64,000 bases of DNA from Episyrphus balteatus. Taxonomy: Eukaryota; Arthropoda; Insecta; Diptera; Syrphidae. Where the stretch lies: NCBI RefSeq assembly GCF_945859705.1, contig NC_079137.1, positions 71,756,277-71,820,276 on the forward strand, in the 5' to 3' direction. The position numbers were made by a program, and so were the translations under genes. Each line of letters begins with the position of its first letter. Position 1 is the stretch's first letter. Shown in pieces: positions 14,061 through 26,700 of the stretch. The notes below the pieces were generated by a model. It was given only the letters and a program-made list of their open reading frames with translations. It searched no databases and was not told the DNA's origin.

Positions 14061-16974
14061 TTAAGGACTTTAAATTGAATATTTAGGGCAAAGAAAGACT
14101 CAAAGTACTACAAAAGACTTAGAAAATTTCAATCTTTGAGTAAAAAGTTACCAGGGGCTCATAAATCCCAGAAAACAGTAGGTATACTGATATTTTTGAA
14201 AATATAAAATTGTGGTCTAGCATCTTAAGGACTTTAAATTGAATATTTAGGGCAAAGAAAGACTCAAAGTACTACAAAAGACTTAGAAAATTTCAATCTT
14301 TGAGTAAAAAGTTACCAGGGGCTCATAAATCCCAGAAAACAGTAGGTATACTGATATTTATGAAAATATAAAATTGTGGTCTAGCATCTTAAGGACTTTA
14401 AATTGAATATTTAGGGCAAAGAAAGACTCAAAGTACTACAAAAGACTTAGAAAATTTCAATCTTTGAGTAAAAAGTTACCAGGGGCTCATAAATCCCAGA
14501 AAACAGTAGGTATACTGATATTTTTGAAAATATAAAATTGTGGTCTAGCATCTTAAGGACTTTAAATTGAATATTTAGGGCAAAGAAAGACTCAAAGTAC
14601 TACAAAAGACTTAGAAAATTTCAATCTTTGAGTAAAAAGTTACCAGGGGCTCATAAATCCCAGAAAACAGTAGGTATACTGATATTAATGAAAATATCAA
14701 ATTCTGGGCTTAGCATATTGAAGACTTTGAATTAAATATTAAGGACCTAGATGACTCAACGTACCACAAAAGACTTAGAAAATTTCAATCTTTGAGTAAA
14801 AAGTTACCAGGGGCTCATAAATCCCAGAAAACAGTAGGTATACTGATATTTTTGAAAATATAAAATTGTGGTCTAGCATCTTAAGGACTTTAAATTGAAT
14901 ATTTAGGACAAAGAAAGACTCAAAGTACTACAAAAGACTTAGAAAATTTCAATCTTTGAGTAAAAAGTTACCAGGGGCTCATAAATCCCAGAAAACAGTA
15001 GGTATACTGATATTAATGAAAATATCAAATTCTGGGCTTAGCATATTGAAGACTTTGAATTAAATATTAAGGACCTAGATGACTCAACGTACCACAAAAG
15101 ACTTAGAAAATTTCAATCTTTGAGTAAAAAGTTACCAGGGGCTCATAAATCCCAGAAAACAGTAGGTATACTGATATTTTTGAAAATATAAAATTGTGGT
15201 CTAGCATCTTAAGGACTTTAAATTGAATATTTAGGGCAAAGAAAGACTCAAAGTACTACAAAAGACTTAGAAAATTTCAATCTTTGAGTAAAAAGTTACC
15301 AGGGTCTCATAAATCCCAGAAAACAGTAGGTATACTGATATTTTTGAAAATATAAAATTGTGGTCTAGCATCTTAAGGACTTTAAATTGAATATTTAGGG
15401 CAAAGAAAGACTCAAAGTACTACAAAAGACTTAGAAAATTTCAATCTTTGAGTAAAAAGTTACCAGGGGCTCATAAATCCCAGAAAACAGTAGGTATACT
15501 GATATTAATGAAAATATCAAATTCTGGGCTTAGCATATTGAAGACTTTGAATTAAATATTAAGGACCTAGATGACTCAACGTACCACAAAAGACTTAGAA
15601 AATTTCAATCTTTGAGTAAAAAGTTACCAGGGGCTTATAAATCCCAGAAAACAGTAGGTATACTGATATTTTTGAAAATATAAAATTGTGGTCTAGCATC
15701 TTAAGGACTTTAAATTGAATATTTAGGGCAAAGAAAGACTCAAAGTACTACAAAAGACTTAGAAAATTTCAATCTTTGAGTAAAAAGTTACCAGAGGCTC
15801 ATAAATCCCAGAAAACAGTAGGTATACTGATATTTTTGAAAATATAAAATTGTGGTCTAGCATCTTAAGGACTTTAAATTGAATATTTAGGGCAAAGAAA
15901 GACTCAAAGTACTACAAAAGACTTAGAAAATTTCAATCTTTGAGTAAAAAGTTACCAGGGGCTCATAAATCCCAGAAAACAGTAGGTATACTGATATTTT
16001 TGAAAATATAAAATTGTGGTCTAGCATCTTAAGGACTTTAAATTGAATATTTAGGGCAAAGAAAGACTCAAAGTACTACAAAAGACTTAGAAAATTTCAA
16101 TCTTTGAGTAAAAAGTTACCAGGGTCTCATAAATCCCAGAAAACAGTAGGTATACTGATATTTTTGAAAATATAAAATTGTGGTCTAGCATCTTAAGGAC
16201 TTTAAATTGAATATTTAGGGCAAAGAAAGACTCAAAGTACTACAAAAGACTTAGAAAATTTCAATCTTTGAGTAAAAAGTTACCAGGGGCTCATAAATCC
16301 CAGAAAACAGTAGGTATACTGATATTAATGAAAATATCAAATTCTGGGCTTAGCATATTGAAGACTTTGAATTAAATATTAAGGACCTAGATGACTCAAC
16401 GTACCACAAAAGACTTAGAAAATTTCAATCTTTGAGTAAAAAGTTACCAGGGGCTCATAAATCCCAGAAAACAGTAGGTATACTGATATTTTTGAAAATA
16501 TAAAATTGTGGTCTAGCATCTTAAGGACTTTAAATTGAATATTTAGGGCAAAGAAAGACTCAAAGTACTATAAAAGACTTAGAAAATTTCAATCTTTGAG
16601 TAAAAAGTTACCAGAGGCTCATAAATCCCAGAAAACAGTAGGTATACTGATATTTTTGAAAATATAAAATTGTGGTCTAGCATCTTAAGGACTTTAAATT
16701 GAATATTTAGGGCAAAGAAAGACTCAAAGTACTACAAAAGACTTAGAAAATTTCAATCTTTGAGTAAAAAGTTACCAGGGGCTCATAAATCCCAGAAAAC
16801 AGTAGGTATACTGATATTTTTGAAAATATAAAATTGTGGTCTAGCATCTTAAGGACTTTAAATTGAATATTTAGGGCAAAGAAAGACTCAAAGTACTACA
16901 AAAGACTTAGAAAATTTCAATCTTTGAGTAAAAAGTTACCAGGGGCTCATAAATCCCAGAAAACAGTAGGTATA
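14061..16974. repeat. Satellite array, block 2
   Basis: The 164-bp satellite continues after the first insertion, resuming in mid-monomer at TTAAGGACTTT. Rare single-base markers here (AGGGTCTCAT, CCAGAGGCTC) allow repeat units to be tracked. It is broken at 16974 by the second element. Confidence 0.96.
15304..16943. repeat. Two copies of a 5-monomer, 820-bp higher-order repeat
   Basis: Units start at 15304 and 16124, each with the rare GTCTCAT variant. The order in both is standard, diverged-middle, standard, standard, standard, with the rare CCAGAGG change about 490 bp into each unit (15791 and 16611). The period is 820 bp, five times 164. Confidence 0.87.
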
Positions 16975-17386
16975 GGGTAGAAGGGGGAGCATTTGCCAGT
17001 GGGGTGCCTTTGCCAGCCCAGGTTTTTTTCCAAACCAACAGAATATTAAATACCGAAAAATCATTTTCTGTTGCACATTTATGATTGAAAACTTTCCACA
17101 AAGTTTGACAGCTTTTGGCTGGACACGAAATAAATTAGACGCTTGTGTTTTTTTTTTTAGTTTTTTAATGTTGAAAACCAAAATATGAAGGCACATAATC
17201 GTCGTAAATTTTTAATATTTGTCTTGTTAAATTACTTTTTTATACAAATATCTTTTGAAAATTATGTGTACTATGCTGTGTAGAAGTGATTTTTTTATTG
17301 TTTAACTTATAAAAAAGTTATAAGTGAATTTTTGAAAGATTAGCTTGTGGGGTGCATTTACCATTTGTTTTTGGGTAGGTTTTGCT

Positions 17387-17420
17387 CTGGCAAATGTACC
17401 CCATGGGGTACATTTGCCAG
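17387..17420. repeat. 34-bp perfect palindrome inside the TA-flanked element
   Basis: CTGGCAAATGTACCCCA is followed directly by its reverse complement with no spacer. It repeats the TTTGCCA and GGGGTACA words found near the element ends, so it may be a pair of internal transposase-site-like repeats. Confidence 0.9.
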
Positions 17421-17569
17421 AAGCAAGCTTCCTCAAAAGAGGATGACAGAATCCTTAAAAATCAATCCCTTCTTCGTACTTTCAGCTAAAAAGAAGTTTT
17501 GTTTATGATTATTGGTTTTATTTGTATTAACTTTTATATTTAGGTAACTGGCAATCCCTCCCCACCCCC

Positions 17570-17604
17570 GTGGCAAAGCCTCCCACCTGGGGAGGCTTTG
17601 CCAC
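17570..17604. repeat. Hairpin with 15-bp perfect stem inside the TA-flanked element
   Basis: GTGGCAAAGCCTCCC at 17570-17584 pairs with 17590-17604 across a 5-nt loop (ACCTG). It again carries the TGGCAAA word of the termini. Confidence 0.9.
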
Positions 17605-17791
17605 ATCACTTTTCGTTTTTTTGAATAAATTATTAAAAATATAAATAATTAATATATCAAGATGAAAAAAATATTTAAGTGAAGATGATAAAGTCAATAA
17701 TAATATCAGATATAAAAAAATTAAAAGAAACGTAAGAACTTTGCGTTATATCAATTTTCCTAAATCCTGGCAAATCCTCCCCCTTCTACCC

Positions 17792-20700
17792 TACTGATAT
17801 TTTTGAAAATATAAAATTGTGGTCTAGCATCTTAAGGACTTTAAATTGAATATTTAGGGCAAAGAAAGACTCAAAGTACTACAAAAGACTTAGAAAATTT
17901 CAATCTTTGAGTAAAAAGTTACCAGGGGCTCATAAATCTCAGAAAACAGTAGGTTTTTTGATAATATAAAATTGTGGTCTAGCATCTTAAGGACTTTAAA
18001 TTGAATATTTAGGGCAAAGAAAGACTCAAAGTACTACAAAAGACTTAGAAAATTTCAATCTTTGAGTAAAAAGTTACCAGGGGCTCATAAATCCCAGAAA
18101 ACAGTAGGTATACTGATATTTATGAAAATATAAAATTGTGGTCTAGCATCTTAAGGACTTTAAATTGAATATTTAGGGCAAAGAAAGACTCAAAGTACTA
18201 CAAAAGACTTAGAAAATTTCAATCTTTGAGTAAAAAGTTAACAGGGGCTCATAAATCCCAGAAAACAGTAGGTATACTGATATTTTTGAAAATATAAAAT
18301 TGTGGTCTAGCATCTTAAGGACTTTAAATTGAATATTTAGGGCAAAGAAAGACTCAAAGTACTACAAAAGACTTAGAAAATTTCAATCTTTGAGTAAAAA
18401 GTTACCAGGGGCTCATAAATCCCAGAAAACAGTAGGTATACTGATATTTTTGAAAATATAAAATTGTGGTCTAGCATCTTAAGGACTTTAAATTGAATAT
18501 TTAGGGCAAAGAAAGACTCAAAGTACTACAAAAGACTTAGAAAATTTCAATCTTTGAGTAAAAAGTTACCAGGGGCTCATAAATCCCAGAAAACAGTAGG
18601 TATACTGATATTTTTGAAAATATAAAATTGTGGTCTAGCATCTTAAGGACTTTAAATTGAATATTTAGGGCAAAGAAAGACTCAAAGTACTACAAAAGAC
18701 TTAGAAAATTTCAATCTTTGAGTAAAAAGTTACCAGGGGCTCATAAATCCCAGAAAACAGTAGGTATACTGATATTTTTGAAAATATAAAATTGTGGTCT
18801 AGCATCTTAAGGACTTTAAATTGAATATTTAGGGCAAAGAAAGACTCAAAGTACTACAAAAGACTTAGAAAATTTCAATCTTTGAGTAAAAAGTTACCAG
18901 AGGCTCATAAATCCCAGAAAACAGTAGGTATACTGATATTTTTGAAAATATAAAATTGTGGTCTAGCATCTTAAGGACTTTAAATTGAATATTTAGGGCA
19001 AAGAAAGACTCAAAGTACTACAAAAGACTTAGAAAATTTCAATCTTTGAGTAAAAAGTTACCAGAGGCTCATAAATCCCAGAAAACAGTAGGTATACTGA
19101 TATTTTTGAAAATATAAAATTGTGGTCTAGCATCTTAAGGACTTTAAATTGAATATTTAGGGCAAAGAAAGACTCAAAGTACTACAAAAGACTTAGAAAA
19201 TTTCAATCTTTGAGTAAAAAGTTACCAGGGGCTCATAAATCCCAGAAAACAGTAGGTATACTGATATTAATGAAAATATCAAATTCTGGGCTTAGCATAT
19301 TGAAGACTTTGAATTAAATATTAAGGACCTAGATGACTCAACGTACCACAAAAGACTTAGAAAATTTCAATCTTTGAGTAAAAAGTTACCAGGGGCTCAT
19401 AAATCCCAGAAAACAGTAGGTATACTGATATTTTTGAAAATATAAAATTGTGGTCTAGCATCTTAAGGACTTTAAATTGAATATTTAGGGCAAAGAAAGA
19501 CTCAAAGTACTACAAAAGACTTAGAAAATTTCAATCTTTGAGTAAAAAGTTACCAGGGGCTCATAAATCTCAGAAAACAGTAGGTTTTTTGATAATATAA
19601 AATTGTGGTCTAGCATCTTAAGGACTTTAAATTGAATATTTAGGGCAAAGAAAGACTCAAAGTACTACAAAAGACTTAGAAAATTTCAATCTTTGAGTAA
19701 AAAGTTACCAGGGGCTCATAAATCCCAGAAAACAGTAGGTATACTGATATTAATGAAAATATCAAATTCTGGGCTTAGCATATTGAAGACTTTGAATTAA
19801 ATATTAAGGACCTAGATGACTCAACGTACCACAAAAGACTTAGAAAATTTCAATCTTTGAGTAAAAAGTTACCAGGGGCTCATAAATCCCAGAAAACAGT
19901 AGGTATACTGATATTTTTGAAAATATAAAATTGTGGTCTAGCATCTTAAGGACTTTAAATTGAATATTTAGGGCAAAGAAAGACTCAAAGTACTACAAAA
20001 GACTTAGAAAATTTCAATCTTTGAGTAAAAAGTTACCAGGGGCTCATAAATCCCAGAAAACAGTAGGTATACTGATATTTTTGAAAATATAAAATTGTGG
20101 TCTAGCATCTTAAGGACTTTAAATTGAATATTTAGGGCAAAGAAAGACTCAAAGTACTACAAAAGACTTAGAAAATTTCAATCTTTGAGTAAAAAGTTAC
20201 CAGGGGCTCATAAATCCCAGAAAACAGTAGGTATACTGATATTTTTGAAAATATAAAATTGTGGTCTAGCATCTTAAGGACTTTAAATTGAATATTTAGG
20301 GCAAAGAAAGACTCAAAGTACTACAAAAGACTTAGAAAATTTCAATCTTTGAGTAAAAAGTTACCAGGGGCTCATAAATCCCAGAAAACAGTAGGTATAC
20401 TGATATTTTTGAAAATATAAAATTGTGGTCTAGCATCTTAAGGACTTTAAATTGAATATTTAGGGCAAAGAAAGACTCAAAGTACTACAAAAGACTTAGA
20501 AAATTTCAATCTTTGAGTAAAAAGTTACCAGGGGCTCATAAATCTCAGAAAACAGTAGGTTTTTTGATAATATAAAATTGTGGTCTAGCATCTTAAGGAC
20601 TTTAAATTGAATATTTAGGGCAAAGAAAGACTCAAAGTACTACAAAAGACTTAGAAAATTTCAATCTTTGAGTAAAAAGTTACCAGGGGCTCATAAATCC

Positions 20701-23700
20701 CAGAAAACAGTAGGTATACTGATATTTATGAAAATATAAAATTGTGGTCTAGCATCTTAAGGACTTTAAATTGAATATTTAGGGCAAAGAAAGACTCAAA
20801 GTACTACAAAAGACTTAGAAAATTTCAATCTTTGAGTAAAAAGTTAACAGGGGCTCATAAATCCCAGAAAACAGTAGGTATACTGATATTTTTGAAAATA
20901 TAAAATTGTGGTCTAGCATCTTAAGGACTTTAAATTGAATATTTAGGGCAAAGAAAGACTCAAAGTACTACAAAAGACTTAGAAAATTTCAATCTTTGAG
21001 TAAAAAGTTACCAGGGGCTCATAAATCCCAGAAAACAGTAGGTATACTGATATTTTTGAAAATATAAAATTGTGGTCTAGCATCTTAAGGACTTTAAATT
21101 GAATATTTAGGGCAAAGAAAGACTCAAAGTACTACAAAAGACTTAGAAAATTTCAATCTTTGAGTAAAAAGTTACCAGGGGCTCATAAATCCCAGAAAAC
21201 AGTAGGTATACTGATATTTTTGAAAATATAAAATTGTGGTCTAGCATCTTAAGGACTTTAAATTGAATATTTAGGGCAAAGAAAGACTCAAAGTACTACA
21301 AAAGACTTAGAAAATTTCAATCTTTGAGTAAAAAGTTACCAGGGGCTCATAAATCCCAGAAAACAGTAGGTATACTGATATTTTTGAAAATATAAAATTG
21401 TGGTCTAGCATCTTAAGGACTTTAAATTGAATATTTAGGGCAAAGAAAGACTCAAAGTACTACAAAAGACTTAGAAAATTTCAATCTTTGAGTAAAAAGT
21501 TACCAGGGGCTCATAAATCCCAGAAAACAGTAGGTATACTGATATTTTTGAAAATATAAAATTGTGGTCTAGCATCTTAAGGACTTTAAATTGAATATTT
21601 AGGGCAAAGAAAGACTCAAAGTACTACAAAAGACTTAGAAAATTTCAATCTTTGAGTAAAAAGTTACCAGGGGCTCATAAATCCCAGAAAACAGTAGGTA
21701 GGTATACTGATATTTTTGAAAATATAAAATTGTGGTCTAGCATCTTAAGGACTTTAAATTGAATATTTAGGGCAAAGAAAGACTCAAAGTACTACAAAAG
21801 ACTTAGAAAATTTCAATCTTTGAGTAAAAAGTTACCAGGGGCTCATAAATCCCAGAAAACAGTAGGTATAGTGATATTTTTGAAAATATAAAATTGTGGT
21901 CTAGCATCTTAAGGACTTTAAATTGAATATTTAGGGCAAAGAAAGACTCAAAGTACTACAAAAGACTTAGAAAATTTCAATCTTTGAGTAAAAAGTTACC
22001 AGGGGCTCATAAATCTCAGAAAACAGTAGGTTTTTTGATAATATAAAATTGTGGTCTAGCATCTTAAGGACTTTAAATTGAATATTTAGGGCAAAGAAAG
22101 ACTCAAAGTACTACAAAAGACTTAGAAAATTTCAATCTTTGAGTAAAAAGTTACCAGGGGCTCATAAATCCCAGAAAACAGTAGGTATACTGATATTTAT
22201 GAAAATATAAAATTGTGGTCTAGCATCTTAAGGACTTTAAATTGAATATTTAGGGCAAAGAAAGACTCAAAGTACTACAAAAGACTTAGAAAATTTCAAT
22301 CTTTGAGTAAAAAGTTAACAGGGGCTCATAAATCCCAGAAAACAGTAGGTATACTGATATTTTTGAAAATATAAAATTGTGGTCTAGCATCTTAAGGACT
22401 TTAAATTGAATATTTAGGGCAAAGAAAGACTCAAAGTACTACAAAAGACTTAGAAAATTTCAATCTTTGAGTAAAAAGTTACCAGGGGCTCATAAATCCC
22501 AGAAAACAGTAGGTATACTGATATTTATGAAAATATAAAATTGTGGTCTAGCATCTTAAGGACTTTAAATTGAATATTTAGGGCAAAGAAAGACTCAAAG
22601 TACTACAAAAGACTTAGAAAATTTCAATCTTTGAGTAAAAAGTTACCAGGGGCTCATAAATCCCAGAAAACAGTAGGTATACTGATATTAATGAAAATAT
22701 CAAATTCTGGGCTTAGCATATTGAAGACTTTGAATTAAATATTAAGGACCTAGATGACTCAACGTACCACAAAAGACTTAGAAAATTTCAATCTTTGAGT
22801 AAAAAGTTACCAGGGGCTCATAAATCCCAGAAAACAGTAGGTATACTGATATTTTTGAAAATATAAAATTGTGGTCTAGCATCTTAAGGACTTTAAATTG
22901 AATATTTAGGGCAAAGAAAGACTCAAAGTACTACAAAAGACTTAGAAAATTTCAATCTTTGAGTAAAAAGTTACCAGGGGCTCATAAATCCCAGAAAACA
23001 GTAGGTATAGTGATATTTTTGAAAATATAAAATTGTGGTCTAGCATCTTAAGGACTTTAAATTGAATATTTAGGGCAAAGAAAGACTCAAAGTACTACAA
23101 AAGACTTAGAAAATTTCAATCTTTGAGTAAAAAGTTACCAGGGGCTCATAAATCTCAGAAAACAGTAGGTTTTTTGATAATATAAAATTGTGGTCTAGCA
23201 TCTTAAGGACTTTAAATTGAATATTTAGGGCAAAGAAAGACTCAAAGTACTACAAAAGACTTAGAAAATTTCAATCTTTGAGTAAAAAGTTACCAGGGGC
23301 TCATAAATCCCAGAAAACAGTAGGTATACTGATATTTATGAAAATATAAAATTGTGGTCTAGCATCTTAAGGACTTTAAATTGAATATTTAGGGCAAAGA
23401 AAGACTCAAAGTACTACAAAAGACTTAGAAAATTTCAATCTTTGAGTAAAAAGTTAACAGGGGCTCATAAATCCCAGAAAACAGTAGGTATACTGATATT
23501 TTTGAAAATATAAAATTGTGGTCTAGCATCTTAAGGACTTTAAATTGAATATTTAGGGCAAAGAAAGACTCAAAGTACTACAAAAGACTTAGAAAATTTC
23601 AATCTTTGAGTAAAAAGTTACCAGGGGCTCATAAATCCCAGAAAACAGTAGGTATACTGATATTTATGAAAATATAAAATTGTGGTCTAGCATCTTAAGG

Positions 23701-26700
23701 ACTTTAAATTGAATATTTAGGGCAAAGAAAGACTCAAAGTACTACAAAAGACTTAGAAAATTTCAATCTTTGAGTAAAAAGTTACCAGGGGCTCATAAAT
23801 CCCAGAAAACAGTAGGTATACTGATATTAATGAAAATATCAAATTCTGGGCTTAGCATATTGAAGACTTTGAATTAAATATTAAGGACCTAGATGACTCA
23901 ACGTACCACAAAAGACTTAGAAAATTTCAATCTTTGAGTAAAAAGTTACCAGGGGCTCATAAATCCCAGAAAACAGTAGGTATACTGATATTTTTGAAAA
24001 TATAAAATTGTGGTCTAGCATCTTAAGGACTTTAAATTGAATATTTAGGGCAAAGAAAGACTCAAAGTACTACAAAAGACTTAGAAAATTTCAATCTTTG
24101 AGTAAAAAGTTAACAGGGGCTCATAAATCCCAGAAAACAGTAGGTATACTGATATTTTTGAAAATATAAAATTGTGGTCTAGCATCTTAAGGACTTTAAA
24201 TTGAATATTTAGGGCAAAGAAAGACTCAAAGTACTACAAAAGACTTAGAAAATTTCAATCTTTGAGTAAAAAGTTACCAGGGGCTCATAAATCCCAGAAA
24301 ACAGTAGGTATACTGATATTTTTGAAAATATAAAATTGTGGTCTAGCATCTTAAGGACTTTAAATTGAATATTTAGGGCAAAGAAAGACTCAAAGTACTA
24401 CAAAAGACTTAGAAAATTTCAATCTTTGAGTAAAAAGTTACCAGGGGCTCATAAATCTCAGAAAACAGTAGGTTTTTTGATAATATAAAATTGTGGTCTA
24501 GCATCTTAAGGACTTTAAATTGAATATTTAGGGCAAAGAAAGACTCAAAGTACTACAAAAGACTTAGAAAATTTCAATCTTTGAGTAAAAAGTTACCAGG
24601 GGCTCATAAATCCCAGAAAACAGTAGGTATACTGATATTTTTGAAAATATAAAATTGTGGTCTAGCATCTTAAGGACTTTAAATTGAATATTTAGGGCAA
24701 AGAAAGACTCAAAGTACTACAAAAGACTTAGAAAATTTCAATCTTTGAGTAAAAAGTTACCAGGGGCTCATAAATCCCAGAAAACAGTAGGTATACTGAT
24801 ATTTTTGAAAATATAAAATTGTGGTCTAGCATCTTAAGGACTTTAAATTGAATATTTAGGGCAAAGAAAGACTCAAAGTACTACAAAAGACTTAGAAAAT
24901 TTCAATCTTTGAGTAAAAAGTTACCAGGGGCTCATAAATCCCAGAAAACAGTAGGTATACTGATATTTTTGAAAATATAAAATTGTGGTCTAGCATCTTA
25001 AGGACTTTAAATTGAATATTTAGGGCAAAGAAAGACTCAAAGTACTACAAAAGACTTAGAAAATTTCAATCTTTGAGTAAAAAGTTACCAGGGGCTCATA
25101 AATCCCAGAAAACAGTAGGTATACTGATATTTTTGAAAATATAAAATTGTGGTCTAGCATCTTAAGGACTTTAAATTGAATATTTAGGGCAAAGAAAGAC
25201 TCAAAGTACTACAAAAGACTTAGAAAATTTCAATCTTTGAGTAAAAAGTTACCAGGGGCTCATAAATCCCAGAAAACAGTAGGTATACTGATATTTTTGA
25301 AAATATAAAATTGTGGTCTAGCATCTTAAGGACTTTAAATTGAATATTTAGGGCAAAGAAAGACTCAAAGTACTACAAAAGACTTAGAAAATTTCAATCT
25401 TTGAGTAAAAAGTTACCAGGGGCTCATAAATCCCAGAAAACAGTAGGTATACTGATATTTTTGAAAATATAAAATTGTGGTCTAGCATCTTAAGGACTTT
25501 AAATTGAATATTTAGGGCAAAGAAAGACTCAAAGTACTACAAAAGACTTAGAAAATTTCAATCTTTGAGTAAAAAGTTACCAGGGGCTCATAAATCCCAG
25601 AAAACAGTAGGTATACTGATATTTTTGAAAATATAAAATTGTGGTCTAGCATCTTAAGGACTTTAAATTGAATATTTAGGGCAAAGAAAGACTCAAAGTA
25701 CTACAAAAGACTTAGAAAATTTCAATCTTTGAGTAAAAAGTTACCAGGGGCTCATAAATCCCAGAAAACAGTAGGTATACTGATATTTTTGAAAATATAA
25801 AATTGTGGTCTAGCATCTTAAGGACTTTAAATTGAATATTTAGGGCAAAGAAAGACTCAAAGTACTACAAAAGACTTAGAAAATTTCAATCTTTGAGTAA
25901 AAAGTTACCAGGGGCTCATAAATCGCATAAAACAGTAGGTTTTTTGATAATATAAAATTGTGGTCTAGCATCTTAAGGACTTTAAATTGAATATTTAGGG
26001 CAAAGAAAGACTCAAAGTACTACAAAAGACTTAGAAAATTTCAATCTTTGAGTAAAAAGTTACCAGGGGCTCATAAATCCCAGAAAACAGTAGGTATACT
26101 GATATTTTTGAAAATATAAAATTGTGGTCTAGCATCTTAAGGACTTTAAATTGAATATTTAGGGCAAAGAAAGACTCAAAGTACTACAAAAGACTTAGAA
26201 AATTTCAATCTTTGAGTAAAAAGTTACCAGGGGCTCATAAATCTCAGAAAACAGTAGGTTTTTTGATAATATAAAATTGTGGTCTAGCATCTTAAGGACT
26301 TTAAATTGAATATTTAGGGCAAAGAAAGACTCAAAGTACTACAAAAGACTTAGAAAATTTCAATCTTTGAGTAAAAAGTTACCAGGGGCTCATAAATCCC
26401 AGAAAACAGTAGGTATACTGATATTTTTGAAAATATAAAATTGTGGTCTAGCATCTTAAGGACTTTAAATTGAATATTTAGGGCAAAGAAAGACTCAAAG
26501 TACTACAAAAGACTTAGAAAATTTCAATCTTTGAGTAAAAAGTTACCAGGGGCTCATAAATCCCAGAAAACAGTAGGTATACTGATATTTTTGAAAATAT
26601 AAAATTGTGGTCTAGCATCTTAAGGACTTTAAATTGAATATTTAGGGCAAAGAAAGACTCAAAGTACTACAAAAGACTTAGAAAATTTCAATCTTTGAGT

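Larger units (their letters stand above)
16975..17791. mobile_element. Non-autonomous DNA transposon with TA duplication, 817 bp
   Basis: Inserted at GGTATACTGAT of a monomer, giving TA on each side (16973-16974 and 17792-17793). The ends are inverted: GGGTAGAAGGGGGAG then CATTTGCCA at the left, and the reverse complement with one mismatch at the right (about 24 bp). The interior repeats TTTGCCA/TGGCAAA and GGGGT motifs in both orientations, including a 34-bp perfect palindrome and a 15-bp-stem hairpin listed separately. No transposase frame is present. The TA duplication fits Tc1/mariner-like mobilisation, but several superfamilies use TA, so the superfamily is open. Confidence 0.85.

Noticed and set aside
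16907..17196. Overlapping minus-strand frames across the second insertion
   Set aside because: They run across the satellite-transposon junction and carry no motif; a chance result of the insertion.
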